Source: Adiantum capillus-veneris (taxonomy: Eukaryota > Streptophyta > Polypodiopsida > Polypodiales > Pteridaceae). Taken from it: a stretch of DNA of 64,000 nt. Positions 31,122-41,856 of the stretch are shown in pieces. The position numbers were made by a program, and so were the translations under genes. A model generated the notes under the pieces. That model saw only the letters and a list, made by a program, of their open reading frames with translations. It was not told where the DNA came from and did no database searches. Numbering within the stretch: the first letter of the stretch is position 1; every line of letters begins with the position of its first letter. The stretch is from NCBI GenBank assembly GCA_014529385.2, contig CM043942.1:52690774-52754773 (forward strand), read 5' to 3'.

Positions 31122-32127
31122 ACTTACATGGCATAAGAGTCTAGAGTCGAGCAGCTAAGCCACTAAATGAGCAAAGTGTCAGACCCAAGCTTCAAGTTAA
31201 TATTTTTTTGTGGTCTATGAGTCTAGCTAATAGGTATAAGCTCAAGCTGGACAATTGAGCATACATAAAGTCATGTCGCTCATGCTGGAAGAGGTGAGCA
31301 TAAGAGTCAAAGTCCATATAATATATAAGGTGGAGAAGGCGGAGTAGTCCCAAAAAAAAAAAAACACTCACGCACTTGACACAGTGAGGAAGAGTGGAGA
31401 AACCGCGACAACAAAAACCCTTCTTGTGAGTAGTGAAAGCTTTTGAAGCACTCATGCTATATGTTTTGCTCGCTACACTAACTCCATGAAGAACCCATCA
31501 ATACTCTTCTTTCGCACCGCATCTTGTTTAACATGCATAACTCTGTGCAAGCATATAGATGTCCCATCATTGGAGATATGCATTAGGCACTCTTTTTTTT
31601 TCCTCCCATGCACTTACACAAACAGATGATGATGACCAAGCAGAAACAAGTTTTATAAGCCTTTGCTCAACAACAATGACTCTGAATTCAAGCTACTAAC
31701 ACTTATCCATGCATATCAAGCCCATACTAGTAGCCATATGGCCATATGTACTTTAACTCAGCATAACTCTATAACATCAGAACCTAAGTACATATAGCCT
31801 CGCATTTAATTATGACTAAAGACGTTTTTTCCCACTGTGTTTTTTCCCTTTAGTCTTATCCAGGTATCCAAGACCTTCATTTTGTATATACGCTACATTT
31901 TACTTTTACTCTTTTATTTTTTATAACAACAAAAACAAGAAGAACCACGCTATCCCCACACTACTAATTGCAAATCTACTAACAAGTCAAAAGGGAGAGG
32001 CAAAAAAAACAGCTTGACAAAGCTTCAAGTCAACTTACAGGTACGACTGCGAGATAACAACCATAAGAAAAGCAAACTAGAGCTACAATGACATCGACCT
32101 GTTGCACCAACAAGTCGATACAACCTC
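31122..32127 (+). other. non-coding part of Gypsy-B
   Basis: No convincing gene. Contains a 12-A run at 31351-31362 and AT-rich sequence. The border between element DNA and the foreign insert is probably in or just after this stretch. Confidence 0.5.
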
Positions 32128-33921
32128 ATGCAATTCAAGATACAACAACCAATCGGAGCGGGGGAGTTCCAGGCTTCAGATACACTACAGGTACAACTTC
32201 AAGGCAGCTTTAATATCACACAAAGAAACCAATTGCAGAAGAGGTTGCCACAACAACTTCAACCAACACCAAGACATCAAGAACTCGTCAAGGCCAGCAA
32301 AGACATAGGGTCTTGTCAGGGACGACAAGAATTCGGAGGGAAATTATACCCCCCTGAGCTAGTGCCACAACTCACAGTTGTAGATGTCACACATAATGTG
32401 AATACAAGGGCAAGGGCAGAGACTGTTGCTCGCCAAACAGAGGACATCAGGGAAGCACAGATTAAGGAGAAAGCAAAAGTAGCAGTGGAGTCCCAGAGGC
32501 AAACAGAATGCAATGTGACCCTGTCCATAGAGGCAAGCAATCAAGAAACTCTACTTTCAATGAAGGATGGTTTGCTTGCAGAGATACCATTTGTAGATGG
32601 AGCCAGAAAGCTAGCTCTGGAAAAAGTGGACATTCATTTATTGCAGAATCCAGATGCTCGGATTTCAGACACAATTATCTATGCTTGTCTTAAGTAAGTG
32701 TTACTATCTTGCTAGCTTTGAAAACTCAGATAATAGGTTTGCTAACTCAGGTATACTCTCTGCAGCTTGATCAAAAGTCAACTCCCACTGCACACCCACA
32801 CGGAGGTGTTTCTTCTTGATCCACAAATGTCAGTGATTATTAGACAGAAGAACAGTCCATCTGGGTGTTCAATTCAATAAAAGGAACCCACCCTGAAATT
32901 AAGCTGTAAGTGTTATGTATCAGAAAGTGTTTCTTATAGATATCCATGTAAATTTGAAGCCTCAAGCTAACATCTTGATACTGCTTTGTGCAGTTGTATA
33001 AAGAGGTTGTTGCTTGCCTATGGCAAGCTATGTGGAAGGTATGAACTATACAAGGCCCCAATCAAAGATGTACCTGTCCCAAATCAAACAGATGGAAATT
33101 CTTGCGGCTGGAGATGTCTTCTCCATGCAGAATATGTCCTGCAAAGCTACTTTGCATTAAAACCTTTCATGACTAAGGTAACCATTTGGCAATGCATTCA
33201 GTCAGTTTTGGTTTAGTTTATAGAAGAATTATCACCATGTGGTCTTTCAATTTTGCAGAGTGCTTTAAAAAACTACACATATGATTATTTGCAAAGATAC
33301 CGGGTAAGTTTAATACAACACCTGCTTACTATGTCTAGCCCCAGAGAGCCTGAAGATAGCGGCTTGGATGACCGCACTATTGATATGACAATACATGACG
33401 TGCCACCACGACAAACCCCTGCATCCGATACAGTGGAATCACAACGGGCCGAGGGGGTCATATCAGCAGAAGATGAAAGAGCCGAGGATGAGGAAAGGTC
33501 AAATGAGCATATGGAAGGTGCTAGTGTACAACCAGAGGAGACAATGAAAGAGCCAAGTCAGCCAGTGGAGGAGCCAAAAGAGCCTATGGATGAAACCCAA
33601 GATGAGGAAAGCAGGCCTATGGATGAGCAAAAGGATATGGATGAGGAAAGCAGGCCTAGGGATGAGCAAACTGATATGGATGAGGCAAGGATGGATGAGG
33701 CAAGGATAGATGATGCAAGCCGGTCAACCGAGGCAGAGGAAAAGATCTTGGAGGAAACCTTGAATGAGGCAGAAAGAGCCATGGGGGAGACCCCTGATGA
33801 AGATGTGAATGATGACTATGAAGATGTGAATAATGAAGCTAAAGCAGAGGAGAGCAACAACGACATCAACACTACAGAGACCCAGTATGGACCCTTGCTA
33901 CCTGTAGATATGGTTGTTCCG
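32128..33921 (+). pseudogene. Ulp1-like (C48) cysteine protease exons with acidic linker
   Basis: Exon A (32128 to about 32694) ends at a GTAAGT donor; its last 40 residues (from IPFVDGARK) look like the Ulp1 entry region. Exon B (about 32766-32907) has H-x-H-x-EVFLLD and, after a frameshift, WVFNSIKG, where the catalytic Asp of the family would be Asn. Exon C (about 33000-33176) carries VPNQTDGNSCGW, matching the oxyanion-hole Gln and catalytic Cys (Q-x-DG-x-x-CG). Exon D (33259-33921) finishes the fold and runs into a roughly 200-residue acidic linker with MDE/DEESRP repeats. All introns are GT-AG. Role if functional: removal of SUMO-type modifiers. Confidence 0.7.
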
Positions 33922-33993
33922 GTAATTTCTATTCAAGTATGGCAAAATATGGTCAGCTTCTAACTACTTATATGTATTTGTCAACTTTTACAG

Positions 33994-34497
33994 AGGTTGA
34001 TTATCTTGGACCTAAATGGATTGCTGCTGATGCGTGTGCCTCTCGGTGACACAGAACCCTTTGAGGATTTGCAAACGTTTCGGATGGGAACTTGTCGAGT
34101 CGTGGTTCGTCCAGGAACCAAGGAATTCATTCAGTTTCTTCTTCCGCGCTTCAGAGTTGCCATATGGTCTTCAGTGCAAAGGAAAAACTTGTTGCCACTA
34201 GTTACAATAGTTTGCAGTGTATGCGGCGCTCACACGTCAGATTTTGCCTTTTTGTATGATCAAAGAAAATGCGTTACCGTCGAGGGCCACTACCACCCTA
34301 AAAAACCACACTTACCTCTTTTGTACAAACCGTTTAGCTAAATCGGTGTACCCTTTGATGCAACTAATACACTACTGATTGATGATACTCCTGAAAAGGG
34401 AGAACTAAATCCGCCGGGAACAACTATCTCTCCACCTTCTTTCGAGGGGCATTCCTTCGATTTTTACCTTGAAGACATTCTGATTCCATACTTATAG
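33994..34497 (+). pseudogene. FCP1/NIF-type phosphatase domain, fused to the Ulp1-like gene
   Basis: After a GT-AG intron (33922-33993) the frame enters RLIILDLNGLLL, the first HAD motif in the D-x-N form known in plant NLI-interacting-factor-like proteins. RPGTKEF, VAIWSS and a DQ-x-x-C stretch follow. A TAA at 34339-34341 interrupts the frame. In the same frame beyond it come LLIDDTPEKGELNPP, the terminal HAD acidic motif, and a normal end at 34497. The reading frame is continuous with exon D of the protease gene, so this looks like a fused protein, now disabled. Confidence 0.75.
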
Positions 34498-34587
34498 AAA
34501 TTGTATCTCAGTCCATTGTTCACGGACGAGTTTGTACTTTATAATGAATTAAGATGACTCTTCTATCATGTCTTTGTCTTGTCTAAC

Positions 34588-34590
<3 letters not shown>

Positions 34591-34656
<66 letters not shown>
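34591..34656. repeat. (GA)n tract at the LINE 3' end
   Basis: 66-bp GA run directly abutting the 3' end of the LINE. Confidence 0.97.
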
Positions 34657-34660
<4 letters not shown>

Positions 34661-34692
34661 TTTTATTATCGTCCTCGGAGGTCAAATATGAC

Positions 34693-37011
34693 CTATGGGA
34701 CCAAAGTTACATGTGATGTAGTATGTGTATGGCTGATAAGTGACTCTCGATGCTCCAAAATTGTAGTGATGAGAGTCGCAATGGAGAGCCCACACTTTGG
34801 CTGGGAGAGGAAAGTGTGTAGGTCTAAGTTATGGCTGAAAATGTGAGAGAAGCAAGTTCGGATGTGATCAAAAGCTGAGCACTCTAGTAGTGTGTGGTAC
34901 TCAGACTCTCGAACTTGCAGTGAGCATAATGTGCACAATCGATTTGACTCTTCTCCATTGCCCCAACGCCCTATCTCGCATCGAAGGAAATGTGAGCTAA
35001 GACGAATTGCTGCGATAGTGCGTATCGCGGACAAGGGAATAGGCTCAAGCATGTAAGTGTGAGTACGGTTTCCTCTCTCAGCAAAGAACATGGTTTTGTA
35101 GTTGGGGGCAATATAGGTGGTGTAATGTATGAAGCGTGACCCACCGGATTTCTCCCAAGCCGTAATACATTGGCGTTGTAGAAAAGCTTCATTCACTTGA
35201 GAGTCAATTGAAGCATCATGTAGCAAGTGTAATGCATCCCATCTCCCAAACCACTTCTTTATGTCTTGCATCCATCCCGTGCTCAAGATCTTGCTTTTAT
35301 GCGTCTTTTGAACTTTTTTGCTTGCTTCCCATGCAATTGTAGGAAGTCGATGTGAGGGATTTGGACGCATCTTTATCATGTACTCCACAACCCTTTCCAT
35401 GCCCATAACCTCAATTGGAAGAGATCCCGACTCAAGAAGTAGGAGCATATATGGTGTTTGTGTCTTAACTTGGAGAAAGTTTGTAAGAAAACGCTTTTGG
35501 ACATTCTCAAACTCTTTCCAAGTAGACTTTGAGATGCTCCCGCCCCACACTTCAACTCCATAAAGAAGAACCGGTGTCACCAATGCATCAAAAAGATACT
35601 TCTTGAGAACCCAACACTTGATGTTTCCCACATTACACATGTTCTCAAATGCATAATATGCTCTCTTTCCCGCTTCCAAACGACGCATAGCACATTCATG
35701 CCACTTGTGATTGGATGGAACCTCAAGGCCAAGGTACTTAAAGCTCTCAACAACTTCAAGTGTCTCGTTGTTGTACACAATGCATGGCTTCTCCTTATGG
35801 TTGGTTTTCACAAGCATAACCTTTGTTTTGGATTCATTTACAATCAGCCCACTATGCAAGCAAAAGTTCTCAAGGACAACCATAAGCTTTTGTGCATCTT
35901 CTAAAGTGTGTGCTAGAAGCACTACATCATCCGCATACAACAAAAGTATGATTACCGCATTGCAAATAGTGACCTCTTCAATGCCTTCTTCTTGTATAAA
36001 GTCAAGTACCATTTGTTCCAATTGATCGATGCATAGACCAAAGAGAGTTGGTGACAATGGACATCCTTGTTTAACCCCAATAGTGCTTACAAAAATTTCT
36101 GAAATTTCTCTTCCCATGCGCAATTGACAAATCACCTTCTCATAGATTCGAGAAATCGCAAGCATAAACTCACTTGGCACTTGGAGTTCTTCCATCCTTC
36201 TCCACAAATTGTTACGTGGAATCATATCAAAGGCTTTCTTAAAGTCCACAAAACAACAATACAATCGCTTGCCTTTCAACCGACTTTCCTCCATGAGAAC
36301 ACAAAGAGTGACAAGATGATCAATGGTGCTATGGCATCGATGAAAACCCGCTTGTCCCTTTGCACGCTTGTCATTCTCTTCAGCCCAATCACTCAATTTC
36401 ATCTCCATTATGCACCCAAACAACTTTGCCATAAGAGACCCAATCATTATAGTCCGGTAGTTGCTTACATTCTTTACATCCCCTCCTTTATGCAAAGGCT
36501 TAACCCAATTAGTACTCCAATCATAAGGCATACCATGTTGAAGTGCAAGGTTGAACATATCACACATCCACTTATGGGTAAAATCTTCTGTCCATTTGAT
36601 CATCTCCGGCTTGATACCTTGAAGATCTCCCGCTTTGCGAGTGGCCAACTTTTCAAGCCCACCGCATACATCCTCAATAGTAAAAAAAGACGGCATACAT
36701 GGGAGTGAACCATAAAATGGTATTTTTTCAGTATTTGCTTTCTCATATAATTGCCTACAATGTGTGTACATATCCACTAGACTCAAGTTACCAAAATTCT
36801 CAACCCGCTTGCCTCTCAAGTTTCTCCAAAATCTTTCACATGCATGTGCCTTTTCTTGGACTTGAAATTCTTGTTGCTTTACTTCCCATCTTCTTCTCTT
36901 CTTTTGAATCAATGCCTTGTATGTATGCAAATGACTTTGATAGTTGTCTTTGTCCATAGTTGCATCAAGCTTTATCAAGGACTTTTGAGCATCTTGACAT
37001 TCTTTATCAAA
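34693..37011 (-). pseudogene. LINE ORF2, reverse transcriptase part
   Basis: About 770 codons. RT motifs appear in order: a LPKxG-type block (VKPLHKGGD, NYRTIMIGS), GFHRCHSTIDHL, CFVDFKKAFD, GVKQGCPLSPTLF, LLLYADDVVLLA and SKTKVM. A long C-terminal region follows, ending in a C-x2-C-x8-H-x4-C knuckle (CTLCSLQVRESEYHTLLEC) typical of plant LINEs. It is in the same frame as the endonuclease part and separated from it by one TGA (37012-37014) where related proteins have Trp. Otherwise open. Confidence 0.9.
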
Positions 37012-38085
37012 TCACCTTTTGCGTGATCTATCTTTGTTGATACCATGGAGATGCTTTATGGCAAAGCATTCTTCCGCACAAGAACAAATAGCTTTCTTGA
37101 AAGCTTCCCATTTAGTTTCCAATGGTGCATCACATTGAAGCTTTGTCATCCATAATTTTTGCTCAACCATTGCAATGTACATTGGTGCCCGTTTGAAATC
37201 CATACATAGTGATAACTTCTCTTTCCTTTGGCTGAGATTATCATGCTTAGTTGCTTCTCCACATGAAAGGTCAATACATAAGGTGCGATGGTCGGATTCC
37301 GGGGTCCATTGACCAAACATAAAATTGTTTATGCGATACATGATGGCTTCAGAGAGTAGCATATAGTCAATCACACTATCCCCATTATGTCTCCTACATG
37401 TAAATCCATTGGTTCCACTCCACAAAGATACACCATTGGCAATGAGCATACCCGTGCTATTACACATGTGTAAAAGTAACTTTCCATAGTGATCCGGCTC
37501 TTTCTCATCCATTGAAGTACGATCATACAAGTGAACTTCCTCCAACTCCCTTGAAATGTATGGCATATCAAATTGTTGAGTATCATGTTGCAATGTTTTT
37601 GTGCGAGCATTCATATCCCCAAATACAATAACATCACCTTCACCTTTGAAATAAGCACTGTCCTCCTCCAAATCCGAAAATGGTTGATCTCTATCCATGC
37701 AAGCATAAAAGGGAGAATCATGATGAGGAATGTAGCAACCGGCTACAAAAATGGGTGCTCTTTTTGGTGTCATAATTTTCAGCCATACATAACGTTTGTA
37801 CTTGTCATCTTTCACAATTGATACAAAATCTTCCAATCCTTTCTTAACCATACATGCTAACCCTCCTTGTCCTCTTCGTTGCTTGAGATTCTTTGACAAC
37901 ATCAATGAATGTACATTGTAATCCTCCAAGCCGTTAATCCTTTGTGTATCATGCTCCCAAGTTTCAACAAGAAGTACAACATCGGCTTTGCTTGTTAGTT
38001 CATCAATGCCAACCCCCACATTCCATGGGTATCCATTACAATTCCAAAAGCATATTTTCAATTGTAACTCGGTCTCATAGGTCAC
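37012..38085 (-). pseudogene. LINE ORF2, APE-type endonuclease part
   Basis: Exonuclease-endonuclease-phosphatase fold. Motifs: CFWNCNGYPWN (catalytic Asn), VVLLVETWE (Glu), the VFGDMNART strand (GDxN), and SDHRTL near the end (the SDH motif with catalytic His). It nicks target DNA. The frame has no early ATG: it opens with GTG two codons after the TAG that ends ORF1, in the same frame. It ends at TGA 37012-37014. Confidence 0.88.
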
Positions 38086-38091
38086 GCATCC

Positions 38092-39042
38092 CTATTTGCT
38101 TGAGAGACTTGCCTCCTCCTTGGGCACATTTTCTTCATGAGAGATCTCCTTTTTTTTATTATTCTTTTCCTCATATGCCTTGCGACGCATATTTTGTTGC
38201 TTAATAGTGCGATATTCACATACAAAACATTTTGTATCCCTCAAATAGATCCAACTATTATCAAGGATAATCTTTCGCTTGGTCTCATCCGGCATGGTGC
38301 ATACAATTGGCCGTTCTCTCGAGCGAGGAGCTCCTTGCTTCCCCACTCTATGTGCTCCATAGACCATAACTCCGGACATACCAAAATGGGTTTTGAAGAA
38401 GTCTTCAATAACAATGGCAAGAGAAGGAGGTGTCTCTAAATTCTCTTTGGGAATTCCACGAATAACAATGTTCTTGGAACGTCGCTCCCGTTCCTTCAAC
38501 TCTTCCACATCCACATTCTCAACATTCTTTGTTTGAACCATAGCTTGCATGAGTGAGGAATTAGAAACCACATTGCTACCACATACATCAGCCCAAGACT
38601 TGTTTGTGCATACATTTTTCATGTCGCATACATCCCGGCTCATAGTGTCAAATTTCTCCTCTTTCAATACATGGTCATGCTCTACTTTGCTCATCCGCTC
38701 CTTCAAAGCATTCAAGTCCACAAGAGAGCGTTTACATTCCTTAACTTCCTCTTCAAGTTGCATCAAACGTGTTGTTTGCATCTCAAGTGTCCTCTTGAGA
38801 TTCTCATTCTCAACCACAAGTACCCTTAGTGTGCCATTCTCCATTGCAAGTGCTCGTAAGTCTTCACCTTGTTTGTTTACGATCTCTTGCAATGTTACCA
38901 AGTACGCCATGATCATGGTTTCCGATGTCGCTGGTTGGGTGGTTGTGTTGCTATCTCCACACTTAGGAGATTTTGGATCATTTTTCACAATGGTTGTGGA
39001 CCTTGTTGAAGAAGAAGAACCCTTGCGAGTGCCGGAAGACAT
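38092..39042 (-). CDS. LINE ORF1, coiled-coil and RRM-like RNA-binding protein
   Basis: 316 residues. A Ser/Thr-rich start, a long coiled coil (about 60-130, with ENGTLRVLVVENENLKRTL), then an RRM-like domain (SKNIVIRGIPKENLE, AHRVGK, RPIVCTMP) and a lysine-rich tail. This is the architecture of L1-type ORF1 proteins, which coat the element RNA. The frame is intact. Its TAG stop (38092-38094) is in frame with ORF2. Confidence 0.82.
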   Translation of the reverse strand: MSSGTRKGSSSSTRSTTIVKNDPKSPKCGDSNTTTQPATSETMIMAYLVTLQEIVNKQGEDLRALAMENGTLRVLVVENENLKRTLEMQTTRLMQLEEEVKECKRSLVDLNALKERMSKVEHDHVLKEEKFDTMSRDVCDMKNVCTNKSWADVCGSNVVSNSSLMQAMVQTKNVENVDVEELKERERRSKNIVIRGIPKENLETPPSLAIVIEDFFKTHFGMSGVMVYGAHRVGKQGAPRSRERPIVCTMPDETKRKIILDNSWIYLRDTKCFVCEYRTIKQQNMRRKAYEEKNNKKKEISHEENVPKEEASLSSK

Positions 39043-39271
39043 TGTATGTAAAATAGGAGATGAGAATCAATTTTTTTGAACCTGTTCACTTCGGAAATGC
39101 TGCTACAGAAACGCCTTCCATAACTCTGAAAATTTTTGTCTTAACATCAATGCATAGAGGATTTTGTGCTCTTCAATTGAGGCTATAGATCACCCAAATC
39201 GGAGTTCAGATGAAGAAGTTATGATCAAAAGAGTGGGCTGCTGTCTACTAGGTCAAAAAACGCCTACGTTT

Positions 39272-39274
<3 letters not shown>

Positions 39275-39348
<74 letters not shown>
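39275..39348. repeat. (GA)n tract at the LINE 5' end
   Basis: 74-bp GA run abutting the LINE 5' UTR; twin of 34591-34656. Confidence 0.97.
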
Positions 39349-39352
<4 letters not shown>

Positions 39353-39471
39353 ACATGGTCAAGAAATGTATTTCAAGCACACTTATTCATAGGGCACAAT
39401 TGACAAATGAGCTCAAAAAACTTCATGTGTTGAAAGTCATTTGTATACACTTGGATTCACAAGAATATCTG

Positions 39472-40927
39472 TTACATTGACACTACTTCAACCCGACTAT
39501 CCAACTCTTTGCACAAAATATCATTTTCCCTTCGCCGCATCACCTTACGGCCAGCTAGGAAAAAGAAAAAATCTGATAGGTCCCTGTCCATTGACTCTTC
39601 AATTATGTCATGCCGCAACTGATGAAGACTGCATAGCTCCCTTATTGTAACCACCAACAGTAGGCCATGCTCTTTATCAATCACTTCCACATCCACAACA
39701 AGATTATCTTCCAAACCTGCAGAAACCTGGTCCATAGGAATGTACTTACCATTGAGCATTTGTGATCGCATATACCAAAATGAGAGTAACAGTGATTGGC
39801 TTGCAATCATGTACTTGACAACTAGAGTATCAAGCGCGACCTCGCATCGTAAGCCAATCTCTTCCTTTACATACCATCCTCTGTCAAGAAGTTTGTCACA
39901 GGATGACTGTTGAAAGGACTTGCACATGAACATAGTTTTCGTAACACGGATGTTGTAGCTATGAAACAACTCTATGAAGAGTGCAGCAGGACAAAAGTTT
40001 GCAATTCTAACCAGTTTGGTGGGAATAGAGCTACGTAGAGACCTCTGTATATCTTTGTAGAGCTTACTTTGCATTGCCTCCACCATTGTTTCCTCGGGAA
40101 CTGGCCAGTCCACAGTGTTCCAATCGGTTGGTAGAGGCACTTTCACCAACATGTCATTCTTATTCCCTGAGCTGAGTTGGTAGAAGTGGTCATAAAAAAA
40201 TATTACTTCATCAGCCAGGCTTTTGTTGCTCCTCCTTGAATACTGTAGAGAACCAATGTGGGTATGAACAACAAGGAAGAGGCCTATTATGCACTCCACA
40301 GGCTCCCATTGCTCATAAGAAGAGGGATAAACATCTGCAATATATATAAGAAGAGTTAAACTAAGAGTATCAATAAGTAAAAATGAAAAATCTAATGTAA
40401 TTGAGCTGTGAAGAATGGAGACATTGCTCATAAGAAGAGGGAGAAACATTGCAAAATATATAAGAAAAGTGATAATGAGAGTATCAGTAAGTTCAGATGT
40501 TAAGAGTACTTACAGATCAAATGAAGTTTAGATATCAAGAGTACTTACAATTGCAACGTGGTTGATGTATATCTGATACATTTCCACCGTTTGCTATCAC
40601 GTCTGGATGAGTAAACACATGCTGAACAAGAACTTCCTTTACAGATCTTTTGCCGATTTCAACTTTGAAATCCAACACTCTGGACTTCCATGCTGAGCGG
40701 TAAATGTTGATACCACTAGACCTCTTGGGTCTTCTTGGTTGCATGAGGACCCATGAACCTTTGTTTATCCTTTGTCCAACCCATTGGTTCTCTGCACTTA
40801 TTGAAGTTGATATTGTAATTGAGGATATGCTACTACTTGGCTTTCTAGGCAAAGTGCAGCTGTTGGTTGTTGGTGTGAGAGACAGTAAACACCTGGAGCT
40901 TCTTGGGCGAGAAGACATGGAAGCCAT
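39472..40927 (-). CDS. unrecognised two-exon gene inside Gypsy-B
   Basis: Exon 1 runs from the ATG at 40927 (MASMSSRPRSSRC) to about 40547 at a GTAAGT donor. Exon 2 starts after TTGCAG near 40334 and stops at 39472. Splicing in phase 1 joins RCN to VYPSSYEQWEP and keeps the frame, giving about 410 residues. The N-terminus is Ser/Thr-rich. The body has WVGQRINKGSWVL, a FTHPDVIANGG stretch and many hydrophobic/aromatic residues; the last 50 residues are charged. No catalytic motif was recognised. The intron shows it was not captured as spliced mRNA. It converges on the Ulp1-like gene across the LINE. Could be a host gene fragment or a transposon accessory gene. Confidence 0.5.
40301..40530 (-). 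repeat. partial tandem duplication of an intron/exon border
   Basis: The block TTGCTCATAAGAAGAGGG with following AAACAT, GCAA and ATATATAAGAA occurs at about 40310-40352 and again at about 40427-40468, with similar sequence after each. One copy serves as the start of exon 2; the other lies in the intron. Confidence 0.7.
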
Positions 40928-41280
40928 AGCTCTCAGAGAAAAGCTTTAGTGGAGGGAGATTCACTTTGAAAGCATTCTAATGGAGGGAAAGTGTTTTAGA
41001 ATTCCAATATCTTGTGCGGGCTTAATGGTCACCCTCCAGTACGTTAATGACCATAAGAGAATATCAGAAGTGGGACCACTGGCAAGCACCTAACAGCTCG
41101 TTAAAAGGAAGGAAATTACGATGCCACAATCCTAGATTCGTGAAAGTTTTATGCTATTTTCTTATTTTTTGAGTCTTTCCACGTACTTTCCTACGTAACG
41201 TAGCCTTCGTGCTCATTGGACGCACTCTATTTTTCTCTCTCTTCATATGGCCCTCCAAATGACCTCCGAAATTTCCTAAT
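40928..41280. other. sequence between the unknown gene and the truncated LTR
   Basis: Probable promoter side of the minus-strand gene. No further gene or LTR similarity found. Confidence 0.4.
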
Positions 41281-41851
41281 GGAGCGTGTTAGCATCGAGG
41301 AGCTCTTTGCATCGACACAAGCAATGCAAGCCGAGGACCACATCGCGAGCCCGCCTGCTACGAGCTATATTTGGTCGTAAGTACCTCAAATGACATCCGT
41401 TCTGAATGATTGAGTAGTCGTTAGAATTAGGGCGAGAAGATCTTCGTGTTGATGTCTTTGTAGATCAATTTCGGACACTTTGGAAATTTCTATTTTGAGT
41501 CTATTGCGACAGCGATTAGAGATCTTACAGTTATGGTTTTCAGGGTTTAGGTGTTTGGCCATATAGGATATGTCCTTGTGAGTCTTGCCCTCCGATTTCG
41601 AGTCATTCTGATATGAATTGAGACTGTTTCGAGCTTGTAGTGTTTCGTAGGATGCGTTGTCTATTTCTTTGCTTTATGGTAGTGTTGTGGTAGGATTAGT
41701 GACTGTAGAGTATTGTTCGTGTCTAGCTCAAGGTTGACAACCCAGAGATTGCCTCCATGCCCTAGTTGGGTCAGCTACGTCCTCAGATTGACAGTTTGTT
41801 GGTCTGTGTTCTCGTTGTGCTCCATCGTCCGTCGCGGCGTACCCGCTAATA
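41281..41851 (+). repeat. Gypsy-B 3' LTR, 5'-truncated
   Basis: 571 bp matching 22988-23556 with scattered substitutions. The first 490 bp of the LTR, including its TATA box, are absent. The TACAC duplication follows directly. Confidence 0.87.
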
Positions 41852-41856
41852 TACAC

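Larger units (their letters stand above)
34657..39274 (-). mobile_element. near-complete LINE between two (GA)n tracts
   Basis: A 4.6-kb non-LTR retrotransposon on the minus strand: 5' UTR about 230 bp, ORF1, ORF2 (endonuclease and RT), and a 3' UTR of only about 36 bp running straight into a (CT)n tail (as read on the minus strand). A second GA tract abuts the 5' end. No poly(A) tail is seen. The tracts may be the target duplication of a microsatellite target, or a repeat tail plus target. Confidence 0.85.
22498..41851 (+). mobile_element. Gypsy-B, non-autonomous LTR retrotransposon with foreign insert
   Basis: The 5' LTR is 22498-23556. A 5'-truncated copy of it ends at 41851, and the duplication TACAC is exact (22493-22497 and 41852-41856). 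The tRNA-Asp-like primer site follows the first LTR. Gag, zinc knuckles and two protease-like domains lie at 25.7-31.1 kb; RT and integrase are missing. The distal 10 kb holds an intron-containing protease/phosphatase gene, a LINE and a minus-strand gene, so the 19.4-kb span is a composite. The whole sits inside the CACTA TNP2 gene. Confidence 0.85.

Noticed and set aside
34568-34846. Open frames of alternating R-E (also at 39164-39403) and S-L repeats (52699-52992)
   Set aside because: They are translations of (GA)n/(CT)n microsatellites with no other coding support.
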